From the NCBI GenBank assembly GCA_001915925.1, contig MNRL01000010.1, forward strand, positions 1 to 64,000: DNA of 64,000 bases. Reading direction: 5' to 3'. Below are positions 9,901 through 18,475 of this stretch, piece by piece. The notes under the pieces were generated by a model, which had not been told where the DNA came from, did not search any database, and saw nothing but the letters and a program-made list of their open reading frames with translations. The DNA comes from Clostridium sp. CAG:354_28_25. GTDB taxonomy: Bacteria; Bacillota; Clostridia; TANB77; CAG-508. Each line of letters begins with the position of its first letter. Positions within the stretch are counted from its first letter, which is position 1. The position numbers and the translations under genes are program-made.

Positions 9901-10902
9901 GTACAAAATGTGGATTTTGGTATTATAGAAAGACCAAGAACAAAGATTGTACTAGGAAAAAATGTATCACATATTAAATTGACATCAACAGATGGTACAA
10001 CGATATTTGATACAAACCAATCAACCTCAAACTTAACATGGAAAGAAAACAAATATAATGATAGAGGAAATATGGTATCTACTGGATTAGTACAAGGTAC
10101 TGTAGATGAAAACTTACTATATGGTTCAACTTTAAATGTACGATATACTTTAGAGATAAGAAACCATAGTGAAGTAGACTATAACGAAAAATCATATTAT
10201 GTTACAGGTGTAGTTAAAGATAGAAGTACAATGAATAGAATTGAGCCTACTAGTGTAATTGAATATGTGCCAAATGTATTACAATATGATGTAGAACTTA
10301 CAAAAGCAAATGGAAAGGTAACGATAAATAATACAACTGCAACAGGAAACAATTCTGTATCAGAATGGGGAATAGAAGGCAATAATGACTTGTGGCAAAT
10401 TCTTGCAAGCAAGAGAGAAAATAAGAACCTTCCAGATTCTTATAGAGATACTTTATTAGAGGCAGGAGCATTTGACGAAGCTAATAAAACTATAGACGAA
10501 ATTTTGGTTACAGATTTAAATGGTGTAAAAGCAAAATTAGCAAGAAATGATAAAATAAACTTAACTGATGTCTTAACTCTTACAAGAGTTATTGCAAGAA
10601 CAGAAGATACATCAAATGCTGATGAAATACAGAATATAGCAGAAGTTATAAGATTAACTATAGATAATGGTAGAAGACCATATTATGAAGATACTTCTAA
10701 TAAGGAAGTAGTAGAAATTCCAGGTAATACATATCCATCAACACTTAAAAATATAGAAGAGGTGGATACTGGACGAGCAGAAGTATTAACATTTGTTGTA
10801 CCATTTGGTGCAAACAGACAGTTAACATTAATAGTTATTGCTATAGTAAGCTTAGGAATATTGGTAGCAGGAATTGTAGTAATAAAGAAGAAAGTTTTAT
10901 AG
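6982..10902 (+). CDS. Giant surface protein with Cys-rich head, SpaA/Cna-B and SdrD-like domains
   Basis: A 1306-residue exported protein with an N-terminal signal sequence (residues 1-30). The N-terminal 230 residues hold at least six cysteines, in CTQQGEKPLC and in a later CYATGG...C..C..C cluster, which is unusual beside its cysteine-poor neighbours. A SpaA/Cna-B-like domain follows at about 238-325 (GIIELNIYKRDK to EVYVPYGFEIEG). Two SdrD_B-like modules start near residues 335 (GGIVFLDA) and 775 (ISGTVFED), interleaved with DUF11-like regions. A C-terminal membrane helix ends in KKKVL. As in the partner gene there is no LPxTG. The GGGGAGGG ribosome binding site and 17-base gap show co-expression with the 1991 gene. 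The domain order suggests a head-and-stalk adhesin; the Cys-rich head is of unknown type. Confidence 0.82.
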   Translation: MKVIKRILICLLILLAYYLFFGSGKTYAYYVGQTGLNIIFDNLIEYDPSQPYNCTQQGEKPLCGSASGGSHYYQVISRTWLYEISRTGSGASISSNTGKVSWKKYNDSTYQIGAYKVNYTGSVTKVVISTDKGTVTLNNNSTSSNGNYSVSNIVSGQNFYIYVKKSTGVKEIKSVTVYVSGTLYVESQYRYELHCYATGGSHGGYGCWDPSQCQILECWGSETDSDTEEDHVKLPGALGIIELNIYKRDKYLPDVGVPGAKYELWSDGKKQYSGTTDSSGHLLLDEVLIGDYIIKEVYVPYGFEIEGYATMNGKKFTDLTNMKVNLDDDSTMYVYNESYIDIGGIVFLDAKTGKANGPPNGYYDSGDKVVEGIEVKLYRADNNQELETRYTDSNGKYEFKHRTKAYNYYIRFKYNGQIYEATTYNETSAAAKFRSYATEGLNERRTFNNKFTPVNANHTVPKWTDTSNSAFNIYAYTGADGPNNKKTYGKNNTTDELKNINLGIKERDIFDLNLRKDLVNVDVSINGKSHTYDYNGEGEDLEVTIRGTDIPDYERQLRKTDLQYKSAAQYDSDPDKLQVYVTYKIQIKNQSVGKITGYVLDLNDYADTSYQLVNSYDENGKAINWSSSGSVSGNGKTYNKIHTTSLSNVGITDKKWIFMQYKVSYDTLRELLSKGETTEENYAEIAGYKNTYTDTRKDTEGRVMANAGENAGLIDCDSTPDNMNPTSSNVQNFVKQSKTDAYQSLKGDEKSKRSMAVFEDDADVAPGLKLIRDDTPRTISGTVFEDSPLEDKLNNNERIGDGQYTSGENIVNKVKVELLCQNNEDVDTLNKVETRSNQDGSYTLSGYIPGDYLIKFTYGDKECLINPQKNNQMYTGQDYKSTIYTEGDYKDLYWYNNTSPRKNDAVDDYEGRRQVVNSYSKDYKYDIAKVLNATRTNNSDLLETLAEKTYMTANTAKMAMEIEYLKDEKTSYKVQNVDFGIIERPRTKIVLGKNVSHIKLTSTDGTTIFDTNQSTSNLTWKENKYNDRGNMVSTGLVQGTVDENLLYGSTLNVRYTLEIRNHSEVDYNEKSYYVTGVVKDRSTMNRIEPTSVIEYVPNVLQYDVELTKANGKVTINNTTATGNNSVSEWGIEGNNDLWQILASKRENKNLPDSYRDTLLEAGAFDEANKTIDEILVTDLNGVKAKLARNDKINLTDVLTLTRVIARTEDTSNADEIQNIAEVIRLTIDNGRRPYYEDTSNKEVVEIPGNTYPSTLKNIEEVDTGRAEVLTFVVPFGANRQLTLIVIAIVSLGILVAGIVVIKKKVL

Positions 10903-10954
10903 TAAGAACTTGACAAAGAAATAAAAAATATGTAAACTTAATAATAGGAGTTTA

Positions 10955-10982
10955 ATAGGAGCTTTAGTATTAAAGCTCCTAT
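10955..10982 (+). terminator. Hairpin terminator of the surface-protein operon
   Basis: Perfect 12-bp arms, ataggagcttta (10955-10966) and taaagctcctat (10971-10982), with a 4-base loop. The following T tract is weak (atttaaca), so termination may be partial. Confidence 0.7.
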
Positions 10983-10993
10983 ATTTAACAATG

Positions 10994-11023
10994 AGGGATT
11001 TGGGGGACGATCCTAAAATCCCT
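10994..11023 (+). repeat. REP-like palindromic intergenic repeat, copy 1
   Basis: The outer arms AGGGATTT and AAATCCCT flank a core GGGGGACGATCCT. This is the first of a dispersed family, with further copies near 14233, 17445, 31977-32077, 46368-46496 and 56767-56838. Confidence 0.75.
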
Positions 11024-11069
11024 TTTTGAATTCACAAGGCAAACAAAAAGAGTAGGAGGGGTTTATAAT

Positions 11070-12023
11070 ATGATAAAACTATATAATACAAACTTGGAAA
11101 CAAATAAACTAGAAAGTGTAGATACATATACAAGAGGAACATGGATACATATGGTAGATCCTTCGGAAGAAGAAATAAAAGAAGTTTGCCAAAATGTTAA
11201 TATAAAAGAAGATTTTATAAGATATGCACTAGATAATGAAGAAAAAGCCAGAATTGACGTAGAAGACGAAGATGACACAATATTATTCATTATAGACATA
11301 CCAGTTACTGAGAAATCACAAAGTGGTGGATATATGTATGCAACAATGCCTATAGGTATGATTGTAGTAAGAGATGATTTTTTCATAACAGTAACTTTAA
11401 GAGAATGTAGTTTAATAAAAAAATTTGAAACTGGAAAAGTAAAAAGTTTTTGTACATATAAAAAGAGTAGATTTATTTTACAAATGATGTATAACAATTC
11501 TTCAGATTATCTAGAATACCTAAAAAAGATTAATAAAGAAACAGAAATTGCAGAAAATGTATTAAAAAATTCCATGAAAAATAGAGAATTATTAAAATTA
11601 CTAAGTTTAGAGAAATCTTTAGTATATATAACAACATCATTAAGATCAAATGAAGCGGTTATGGAAAGAACTTTAAAAATAAAGAATATAAAATTATATG
11701 ATGAAGATGAAGACATTTTAGAAGATGCAATAATAGAAAATAAACAAGCTATAGAAATGAGTAAAGTGTATAGCGATATCTTAAATGGTACAATGGATGC
11801 ATATGCTTCTATAATATCAAACAACTTAAATGGGGTTATGAAATCATTAACTTCAATTACTATAATAATTGCAGTACCAACAATGATTGCAAGCTTTTGG
11901 GGGATGAATGTAAAATTACCGTTTGAGGGAAATATATTGGGATTCTGGATAATGATTTTTATAGCAACATTGCTTACTATTATTTCTGTAGTATGGTTAA
12001 AAAAGAAGGATATGCTAAATTAA
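11070..12023 (+). CDS. corA: CorA-family magnesium/divalent cation transporter
   Basis: A 317-residue CorA-type channel. It has a large N-terminal cytoplasmic alpha/beta domain, a long helical stalk, and two C-terminal membrane helices. The hallmark GMN motif is intact at residues 278-280 (FWGMNVKLPFEG), directly before the second helix, and the protein ends in the usual basic tail (WLKKKDMLN). The family forms pentamers that import Mg2+, in some cases Co2+ or Ni2+. The ATG at 11070 is preceded by an AGGAGGGG ribosome binding site. It stands alone between a REP-like repeat and its own strong terminator at 12031, so it is probably a single-gene transcript. Confidence 0.95.
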   Translation: MIKLYNTNLETNKLESVDTYTRGTWIHMVDPSEEEIKEVCQNVNIKEDFIRYALDNEEKARIDVEDEDDTILFIIDIPVTEKSQSGGYMYATMPIGMIVVRDDFFITVTLRECSLIKKFETGKVKSFCTYKKSRFILQMMYNNSSDYLEYLKKINKETEIAENVLKNSMKNRELLKLLSLEKSLVYITTSLRSNEAVMERTLKIKNIKLYDEDEDILEDAIIENKQAIEMSKVYSDILNGTMDAYASIISNNLNGVMKSLTSITIIIAVPTMIASFWGMNVKLPFEGNILGFWIMIFIATLLTIISVVWLKKKDMLN

Positions 12024-12030
12024 TTTAAAT

Positions 12031-12079
12031 AGCGGACACAAAATTTATAGTATAGGGGTAAATTTTGTATCTGCTTTTA
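12031..12079 (+). terminator. Intrinsic terminator after corA
   Basis: A long hairpin, agcggacacaaaattta (12031-12047) against taaattttgtatctgct (12059-12075) with small mismatches, followed by TTTT. Confidence 0.88.
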
Positions 12080-12113
12080 TTGATTTAATAATAAAATAAG
12101 AAGGAGAAAACAA

Positions 12114-12584
12114 ATGAAAAGTAATAAGTTAGATAAAGTATATTTAGTAGTGTTTTTAATATTAGAATTTATAATATTTTTTGTGTTTAAATACTTTGAT
12201 ATTTCAGATATTAAAATATTTATAATTACACAACTAGTTTTTGTAATATTGTTTAGCATATTGTATTTCGTGATAACTTTATTTATAGAAAAACTAGCAT
12301 CACGTAAGTTTTGCATAAAATATAATAAAATAATGAGAGAATATCAAAAAAGTGATAATGCTAAAATATTTTATGATAAGCTAAAAAATATGAAGGAAAA
12401 GCCTATAGGTGATGATATACAAAACACATACTTTTTAAGTTTAGCAACAGCAGCATATAAAAATGGAGAAAATGAAGAAGCACTAAAATATTTAGATATG
12501 ATAAAAACAGACGATGTGCATATTTTAAAAGTAATAGAAGACGAAAGACAAACAATATTGGGAAAAGGTAAAAATAGAGCCTAA
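12114..12584 (+). CDS. Small membrane protein of unknown function (156 aa)
   Basis: I do not recognise a named family. Two hydrophobic helices (about residues 8-28 and 36-58) form an N-terminal hairpin. The cytoplasmic C-terminal half is helical; residues 95-140 (YFLSLATAAYKNGENEEALKY) read like a single TPR-type helix pair. It could serve as a membrane-tethered protein-interaction module. AGAAGGAG precedes the ATG. The ABC-F gene starts 59 bases downstream on the same strand with no terminator between, so the two may share a transcript. Confidence 0.75.
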   Translation: MKSNKLDKVYLVVFLILEFIIFFVFKYFDISDIKIFIITQLVFVILFSILYFVITLFIEKLASRKFCIKYNKIMREYQKSDNAKIFYDKLKNMKEKPIGDDIQNTYFLSLATAAYKNGENEEALKYLDMIKTDDVHILKVIEDERQTILGKGKNRA

Positions 12585-12643
12585 AGTTGTAAAATTATAA
12601 TAAATGGTATATAATAATGCAAGCTAAAAAAGGAGGAGAAAAT

Positions 12644-14227
12644 ATGTTATCTGTAAATGGTGTAACAGTGCGCTTTGGCAAAAGAATATTATTTGAAGAT
12701 GTAAACATTAAATTTGGAAAAGGAAATTGCTATGGAATAATTGGAGCAAATGGTGCAGGGAAATCTACATTTTTAAAAGTACTTTCTGGTGAACTAGAAC
12801 CAAGCAAAGGAGATGTAACAGTAGATAAAGGAGAGAGAATATCTATTTTAAAACAAGATCACTTTGCATATGACGAATATAATGTATTAGATGCTGTTAT
12901 AATGGGGAACCAAGAATTATACAGTATTATGAAAGAAAAAGAAGAAATCTATGCTAAAGAAGATTTTTCAGAAGAAGATGGAATGAAAGCTGCGAAATTA
13001 GAAGAACGATTTGCAGAACTAGACGGCTGGAATGCGGAAACAAATGCAGCAACTTTATTAAATGATTTAGGAATATCTCCAGAAAATCATTATAAACAAA
13101 TGAAAGAAATTGAAGATAGGGAAAAGGTAAAGATATTACTTGCACAAAGTTTATTTGGAAATCCAGATATATTATTATTAGACGAGCCTACAAACGATTT
13201 GGATTTAAAGACTATTCAATGGTTAGAAGAATTCTTAATAAATTTTGAAAATACAGTAATTGTAGTATCACACGACAGATATTTCTTAAATAAAGTATGT
13301 ACACATATCGCAGATGTGGATTTTGGGAAGATTAAAGTATACCCAGGAAACTACGATTTCTGGTACGAATCTAGCCAGTTAGCATTAAAACAAATGAAAG
13401 ATGCAAATAAGAAGAAAGAAGAAAAGATAAAAGAATTACAAGAATTTATTGCACGTTTTAGTGCTAATGCATCTAAATCAAAACAAGCTACATCAAGAAA
13501 GAAATCGTTAGAAAAGATTCAATTAGACGAAATAAAGCCATCAAATAGAAGATATCCATATATAGATTTTAAACCAGACAGGGAACCAGGAAAAGATATT
13601 TTAACAGTTAAGAATTTAAGTAAAACTGTAGATGGCGAGAAAGTATTAGATAATGTATCTTTTACAGTAAAAACAGATAATAAGATTGCTATAATTGCAG
13701 ATAACGAAAATGCAAGAACAACATTGTTCCAAATACTTGCAGGAGAATTAGAGCCAGATGAAGGAGAAGTATCATTCGGGACAACTATAACTAAAGCATA
13801 TTTCCCAAAAGATAATAGCTACTTGTTTACTCAAGATTTAAGTATAACAGACTGGCTAAGGCAATACTCTAAAGACCCAGACGAAACATATGTAAGAAGC
13901 TTTTTAGGTAGAATGTTATTCTCTGGTGATGAAGCATTAAAAAATGTAAAAGTTTTATCTGGAGGGGAAAAGGTAAGATGTGTATTATCTAAATTAATGT
14001 TATCAGGTGCAAACTTCTTGATTTTTGATGAACCAACAAACCATTTAGATATGGAGAGTATTACTGCATTAAATGAAGGAATGGAAAGGTTTAAAGGAAA
14101 TATGATATTTGCATCACATGACCATCAATTAATGCAAACTGTAGCAAATAGAATAATAGATATTAAAAAAGACGGAAGCGTAGTAGACAAAGAATGTACT
14201 TATAACGAATACCTAGGCTTAGAATAG
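12644..14227 (+). CDS. ABC-F family ATPase (YkpA/YbiT-like) with one degenerate composite site
   Basis: A 527-residue soluble tandem ATP-binding protein, as in ABC-F factors that act on the ribosome. NBD1 has an intact Walker A (GANGAGKST, 34-42) and Walker B (LLLDE, 177-181). Where its LSGGQ signature should be there is IEDRE (156-160). NBD2 has an intact signature (LSGGEK, 438-443) and Walker B (LIFDEP, 459-464), but its Walker A reads ADNENARTT (352-360), lacking the glycines and the lysine. Between the domains lies the Lys-rich ABC-F linker (about 245-300). NBD2 Walker A pairs with the NBD1 signature in the folded protein, so the two losses fall in the same ATP site and the other site stays canonical. 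I chose the ATG at 12644, which has AAGGAGGAG, over the in-frame ATG at 12617. Confidence 0.93.
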   Translation: MLSVNGVTVRFGKRILFEDVNIKFGKGNCYGIIGANGAGKSTFLKVLSGELEPSKGDVTVDKGERISILKQDHFAYDEYNVLDAVIMGNQELYSIMKEKEEIYAKEDFSEEDGMKAAKLEERFAELDGWNAETNAATLLNDLGISPENHYKQMKEIEDREKVKILLAQSLFGNPDILLLDEPTNDLDLKTIQWLEEFLINFENTVIVVSHDRYFLNKVCTHIADVDFGKIKVYPGNYDFWYESSQLALKQMKDANKKKEEKIKELQEFIARFSANASKSKQATSRKKSLEKIQLDEIKPSNRRYPYIDFKPDREPGKDILTVKNLSKTVDGEKVLDNVSFTVKTDNKIAIIADNENARTTLFQILAGELEPDEGEVSFGTTITKAYFPKDNSYLFTQDLSITDWLRQYSKDPDETYVRSFLGRMLFSGDEALKNVKVLSGGEKVRCVLSKLMLSGANFLIFDEPTNHLDMESITALNEGMERFKGNMIFASHDHQLMQTVANRIIDIKKDGSVVDKECTYNEYLGLE

Positions 14228-14232
14228 AAAAT

Positions 14233-14260
14233 AGGGATTTGGGGACGGTGCTAGAATCCC
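14233..14260 (+). repeat. REP-like palindromic intergenic repeat, copy 2
   Basis: GGGATTTGGGGACGGTGC followed by AGAATCCC, with a degenerate half copy after it. It sits between the ABC-F gene and the next gene. Confidence 0.7.
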
Positions 14261-14311
14261 AGTAAAAGGGAAAAGAGGGAGTTCTCTAAATCTCGGGGGA
14301 GATAAATTACT

Positions 14312-15154
14312 ATGAAAATACATCCTAAAACAAATGAATTTTTAGAAGGAATAGAGGCTATGAGCCAATATATAGAAGAAGAAAAAGGAGTTGAGATACA
14401 GTATTTTGCTAAAGATGAAGAAAAATTAGTCGATTTCGAAGCAGAAAAACCAATAAGAAGACTTATGAAAAAATTTCCAGCTTTAGAAGAAATAACTGTA
14501 CATCCACCTCTTTCTGGGTATGATATAGAGTTACTGTTATATAAAAATAAAGATTTAATATATAGCGAGCTTAAGCAGTTAATAGACTTAGCTAATGAAT
14601 ATGGGATAAAAATAAATATTATATATCATACAGAATTTATAATGAAAAAACATAAACTAACAACATTAGAAGATATTAAAGAAATTGCAGAATTTTTAAA
14701 AGGAACAAAAGTGACAATTTTTTTAGAAAATCTATTTATGATGAGAGAAAGGTATTCATGTACAGTACTAGATTTATGTGAGCAAATAGATAGCCCCAAT
14801 ATTAGAGCATGTATAGATATATGCCACATATATTGCCAAGCAAAGATTTGGCATGAGCCAATGAAAGAATTTATAAAGAAATATTTAGATAAAGAAAAAT
14901 GCAAAAAATATGTAGCACATATACATTTTTCGTCAACTATAAATGATGATGGTTATATAGAGAGAAAGACACATGGAAGAAAACATGAAACGGGTGAAAA
15001 ATTATTCGAAGACGCAAATATACTTTGTGAGTATGGTATGACTGCGAAAGATATTAATTGGGTAACAGAAGTATCAGAAGAAGATTATGTCTTAAGACCG
15101 GATCAAATAAGTGAGATAGCGGGACTAAAAAAGTATAGAGAAAGCTTAGCATAA
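14312..15154 (+). CDS. TIM-barrel protein of the AP endonuclease 2 / sugar isomerase-epimerase superfamily
   Basis: A 280-residue protein with the alternating strand-helix pattern of the xylose-isomerase-like TIM barrel. Candidate metal ligands sit at strand ends: the Glu of IFLENLF, the Asp and His of CIDICHIY, the His of HIHFSS, the His of RKTHGRKHE and the Glu of WVTEVSEE. That pattern of Glu/Asp/His ligands is typical of this superfamily, which includes endonuclease IV and many sugar isomerases. The substrate cannot be read from the sequence. The ATG has GGGGGAG upstream. Tex follows after 53 bases on the same strand. Confidence 0.75.
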   Translation: MKIHPKTNEFLEGIEAMSQYIEEEKGVEIQYFAKDEEKLVDFEAEKPIRRLMKKFPALEEITVHPPLSGYDIELLLYKNKDLIYSELKQLIDLANEYGIKINIIYHTEFIMKKHKLTTLEDIKEIAEFLKGTKVTIFLENLFMMRERYSCTVLDLCEQIDSPNIRACIDICHIYCQAKIWHEPMKEFIKKYLDKEKCKKYVAHIHFSSTINDDGYIERKTHGRKHETGEKLFEDANILCEYGMTAKDINWVTEVSEEDYVLRPDQISEIAGLKKYRESLA

Positions 15155-15207
15155 AATATCAGAAGATAAGAGGTATATTTATTTTTAGGAAGGAACATGG
15201 TAGTAGA

Positions 15208-17361
15208 ATGAAAAAAATAGAGCAAATTATAGCAGAAGAATTAAATATTAAGGTACAACAAGTAGAAAACACGATAAAACTAATAGATGAAGGAAATACA
15301 ATTCCTTTTATAGCAAGATATAGAAAAGAAGTAACGGGCGGGCTTTCTGATGAAGTTTTAAGAACTTTTGGAGAAAGACTAAACTATTTAAGAAATTTAG
15401 AGAAGAGAAAAGAAGAAGTTACAAATTCTATCGAAGAGCAAGGAAAGTTAACAGAAGAGATAGTAAAAGATTTAGAGAATGCTATTACTCTTGCAGAAGT
15501 AGAGGATATTTATAGACCATATAAACAAAAGAAGAAGACAAGAGCAACTGTAGCAAAAGCAAAAGGGTTAGAACCACTTGCAGAAATTATTTTGGCTCAA
15601 GAAGAGACAAAAAATATACAAGAAATAGCAGCTGAATATATAAGCGAAGAAAAAGAAGTAAAAACTGTAGAAGAAGCAATACAAGGAGCATTAGATATTA
15701 TTGCAGAAATGATATCTGATAACCCAGAATATAGAAAATTAATTAAGCAAATAGTATATTCAAAAGGAATTATAAAGACTACTGCTACAAAACCAGAAGA
15801 AAAATCTGCTTACGAAATGTATTATGATTATAGTGAAAATGTAAATAAAATACCAAGTCATAGGATTCTTGCAATAAATAGAGGAGAAAAAGAAGAATTT
15901 TTAAAAGTTAAAATAGAAAAAGAAGAAGATAAAATTTTAGAAAAAATAGAGAAAGATATAATAAAAGGTGAAAACCAGTTTACACAGTACTTAAAAGATA
16001 CTATTCAAGATAGTTTTAAAAGATTAATAGAACCATCTATCGATAGAGAGATAAGATCAGATTTAACGGAAAAAGCAGAAGAGCAAGCAATAAAAGTATT
16101 TGGTAAAAATGCAAAACAATTATTATTAGGTGCTCCAATAAAAGGTATAACAGTTATGGGATTTGACCCAGCATATAGAACAGGTTGTAAAATCGCAATA
16201 ATTGATGAAACAGGCAAGGTTTTAGATATTACAACAGTATACCCAACAGAGCCACAAAATGACGTAGAGGGAGCGGAAAAAGAATTAGTAAGATTAATTA
16301 ATAAAGATCATGTAGATATGATTGCAATAGGAAATGGGACAGCTTCAAGGGAATCTGAAATGTTTGTATCAGAGATGATAAAAAAATGTGACCATGAAGT
16401 TTTATATACCATAGTAAGTGAAGCAGGAGCTTCTGTATATTCTGCGTCAAAACTTGCAACAGAAGAATATCCAGACATAAATGTTTCTATAAGGGGTGCA
16501 ATATCTATAGCTAGAAGACTTCAAGATCCTCTTGCAGAATTCGTTAAAATTGATCCAAAATCTATAGGTGTAGGTCAATATCAACATGATGTAAATCAAA
16601 AGAAATTGGAAGAAAGCCTAGCAGGAGTTGTAGAAGATAGTGTTAATAAGGTAGGAGTAGATGTAAATACTGCAACACCATCACTGCTTTCATATGTTTC
16701 TGGAATAAATAAAACTATAGCTAAAAATATAGTAAAATATAGGGACGAAAATGGAAAGTTAAAAACTAGAAAAGAATTACTTAAAGTTCCTAAATTAGGT
16801 AAAGTTGCATTTGAACAATGTGCAGGATTTATTAGAATTCCAGATGGAACTAATCCATTAGAAAATACAGCAGTACACCCTGAAAGCTACGACATAGCAG
16901 AAGAATTATTAAAGACTTTAGGTTATGGAACAGAAGATTTAAAAGATAAAGATAAATTAGTAGAGCTTAGAAAAAAATTAGGAAGTATAAATTTAACCGA
17001 AACAGCAAAAGCTTTAAATGTAGGAGAAATGACGCTAAAAGATATTATAGATGAATTATCAAAACCGGGAAGAGACCCAAGAGAAGATATGCCAAAGCCA
17101 ATACTAAGGCAAGATGTTTTAAAATTCGAAGATCTAAAAGAAGGTATGATATTAACAGGTACTGTTAGAAATGTAATTGACTTTGGAGCATTTGTGGATA
17201 TTGGTGTAAAACATGATGGACTTGTCCACATATCAGAGATGAGTGAAAAATTTGTTAAAAATCCATCAGATATCGTGTCTGTTGGAGATATTGTAAAAGT
17301 AAAAGTTATCGGAATAGATAATGAAAGACAAAAAGTAAAACTTTCTATGAAAATTGGATAA
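15208..17361 (+). CDS. tex: Tex-family RNA-binding transcription accessory protein
   Basis: A 717-residue protein of the usual Tex length and order: an N-terminal helical Tex region with IPFIARYRKE near residue 31, a YqgF-like RNase H fold (about 320-450, GFDPAYRTGCKIAIID), helix-hairpin-helix repeats (about 490-560, NTATPSLLSYVSGI), and a C-terminal S1 RNA-binding domain (about 645-717, GTVRNVIDFGAFVDIGVKHD). Tex-family proteins bind nucleic acid and affect transcription and RNA turnover. The start is the ATG at 15208, with GGAAGGAAC a little upstream. A strong terminator follows. Confidence 0.95.
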   Translation: MKKIEQIIAEELNIKVQQVENTIKLIDEGNTIPFIARYRKEVTGGLSDEVLRTFGERLNYLRNLEKRKEEVTNSIEEQGKLTEEIVKDLENAITLAEVEDIYRPYKQKKKTRATVAKAKGLEPLAEIILAQEETKNIQEIAAEYISEEKEVKTVEEAIQGALDIIAEMISDNPEYRKLIKQIVYSKGIIKTTATKPEEKSAYEMYYDYSENVNKIPSHRILAINRGEKEEFLKVKIEKEEDKILEKIEKDIIKGENQFTQYLKDTIQDSFKRLIEPSIDREIRSDLTEKAEEQAIKVFGKNAKQLLLGAPIKGITVMGFDPAYRTGCKIAIIDETGKVLDITTVYPTEPQNDVEGAEKELVRLINKDHVDMIAIGNGTASRESEMFVSEMIKKCDHEVLYTIVSEAGASVYSASKLATEEYPDINVSIRGAISIARRLQDPLAEFVKIDPKSIGVGQYQHDVNQKKLEESLAGVVEDSVNKVGVDVNTATPSLLSYVSGINKTIAKNIVKYRDENGKLKTRKELLKVPKLGKVAFEQCAGFIRIPDGTNPLENTAVHPESYDIAEELLKTLGYGTEDLKDKDKLVELRKKLGSINLTETAKALNVGEMTLKDIIDELSKPGRDPREDMPKPILRQDVLKFEDLKEGMILTGTVRNVIDFGAFVDIGVKHDGLVHISEMSEKFVKNPSDIVSVGDIVKVKVIGIDNERQKVKLSMKIG

Positions 17362-17373
17362 TTTAAATAAATA

Positions 17374-17408
17374 AAAAACTTCTTATACATATTGTGTAAG
17401 AAGTTTTT
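17374..17408 (+). terminator. Intrinsic terminator after tex
   Basis: Arms aaaaacttctta (17374-17385) and taagaagttttt (17397-17408). The A run and T run make it usable in both directions, which suits the convergent genes here. Confidence 0.88.
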
Positions 17409-17444
17409 GGCTTTTTTAACTATTTGATAAATTAAAAACAAAAT

Positions 17445-17473
17445 CGGGATTTAAGGACCGTCCCCAAATCCCG
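17445..17473 (+). repeat. REP-like palindromic intergenic repeat, copy 3
   Basis: The outer arms CGGGATTT and AAATCCCG are a perfect 8-bp match around a core AAGGACCGTCCCC. The closing base pair is C-G here and A-T in copy 1, so the pairing is kept while the sequence changes. Confidence 0.75.
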
Positions 17474-17498
17474 AGAGACCAAAATTCCGAAGAAGAAT

Positions 17499-18431
17499 CT
17501 AATCTTTATTTTGGTCTAAATTTGGTATGTCTACTATTTCTGCTTTTACATCTTGAGAACCAGATTGTTCTTTTATTTCATTTGTTGTTGTATTTTCATC
17601 TGAGTTTTCTGTTGAATCTACAGTACCTTCGGCAACTGTAGCAGAACTATCTATACCAGCTCTATTTTCATAGAATACTATTGATGCAAACCCAATATAT
17701 GGTGTTAATACAATAGTACCAGCGATTGCTGCTATCCAGCCAATAAAAGGTATTAAAGATACTACAACAGCTAGAGCAATCCATCCAATGAATGAAAGAT
17801 ATAGGCAGAATAAACGACCTTTATTTCCATCCATAAGTTCTTTACTTTTGTTAACACAATCAAGTGGTTTCATAGTTGGATTATCAATTGCAAGGTATAT
17901 ACCTAAACCATATGATAATGACTTCACGAAAAGCCATATGTATGCAACAAGTACAACGATATATGCTATTATTGTTAAAGCACTAACACCAACTATAGCA
18001 CCACCTAAAGTAGAAGTAGAAGTACTTATTCCTACTGCAAATGCAGTTGCAAAAGATGCGATAATAGAAACTACCATTATAATGATTGCAACTATTATTA
18101 ATATTAGCGGAGCAATCATTTTTAAAAGTAATCTTCCTGTAAGGCACCAAGCTCTTTTAAAATTAGTAAAACCATCTTTAAAAAAATCAAAGTATCCTAC
18201 ACTTTCTCCTCTTTTTAGCTTCATCATAGTCATCATAAAACCATATATTATTGGAATATCAATGACAATAGCAGCTATAGAAACTAAGAATCCTAAAAAA
18301 GGAATAGCAGAAAGTAATCCTACTAAAAATGAGTATCCTAAAAATATTAAGGTAATTAAAACCACAACTCCCCATTTACCTTTTAAAGATTCTCTGGCTT
18401 GCTTTCTTGTTTCTGAAGCAGTTAAAACCAT
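17499..18431 (-). CDS. DUF975-family multi-pass membrane protein
   Basis: A 310-residue protein with about six hydrophobic segments and an acidic, Ser/Thr/Asn-rich cytoplasmic tail (about 260-310). The N-terminal pattern (ETRKQARESLKGKWG), the segment IDNPTMKPLDCVNKSKELM and the following NGKGRLF-like stretch before SFIGW match DUF975 proteins, whose function is not established. It starts 44 bases downstream of the HD-GYP regulator gene on the same strand with no terminator between, so the two are probably co-transcribed. GGAGGG precedes its ATG. Confidence 0.85.
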   Translation of the reverse strand: MVLTASETRKQARESLKGKWGVVVLITLIFLGYSFLVGLLSAIPFLGFLVSIAAIVIDIPIIYGFMMTMMKLKRGESVGYFDFFKDGFTNFKRAWCLTGRLLLKMIAPLILIIVAIIIMVVSIIASFATAFAVGISTSTSTLGGAIVGVSALTIIAYIVVLVAYIWLFVKSLSYGLGIYLAIDNPTMKPLDCVNKSKELMDGNKGRLFCLYLSFIGWIALAVVVSLIPFIGWIAAIAGTIVLTPYIGFASIVFYENRAGIDSSATVAEGTVDSTENSDENTTTNEIKEQSGSQDVKAEIVDIPNLDQNKD

Positions 18432-18475
18432 TTTTAAATCCCCTCCTTAATTAATTATATTAAATACAAATAAAG

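Noticed and set aside
17788..18450. A 220-codon plus-strand reading frame opposite the DUF975 gene
   Set aside because: It is the mirror of the membrane protein, has no ribosome binding site, and reads as hydrophobic antisense sequence.
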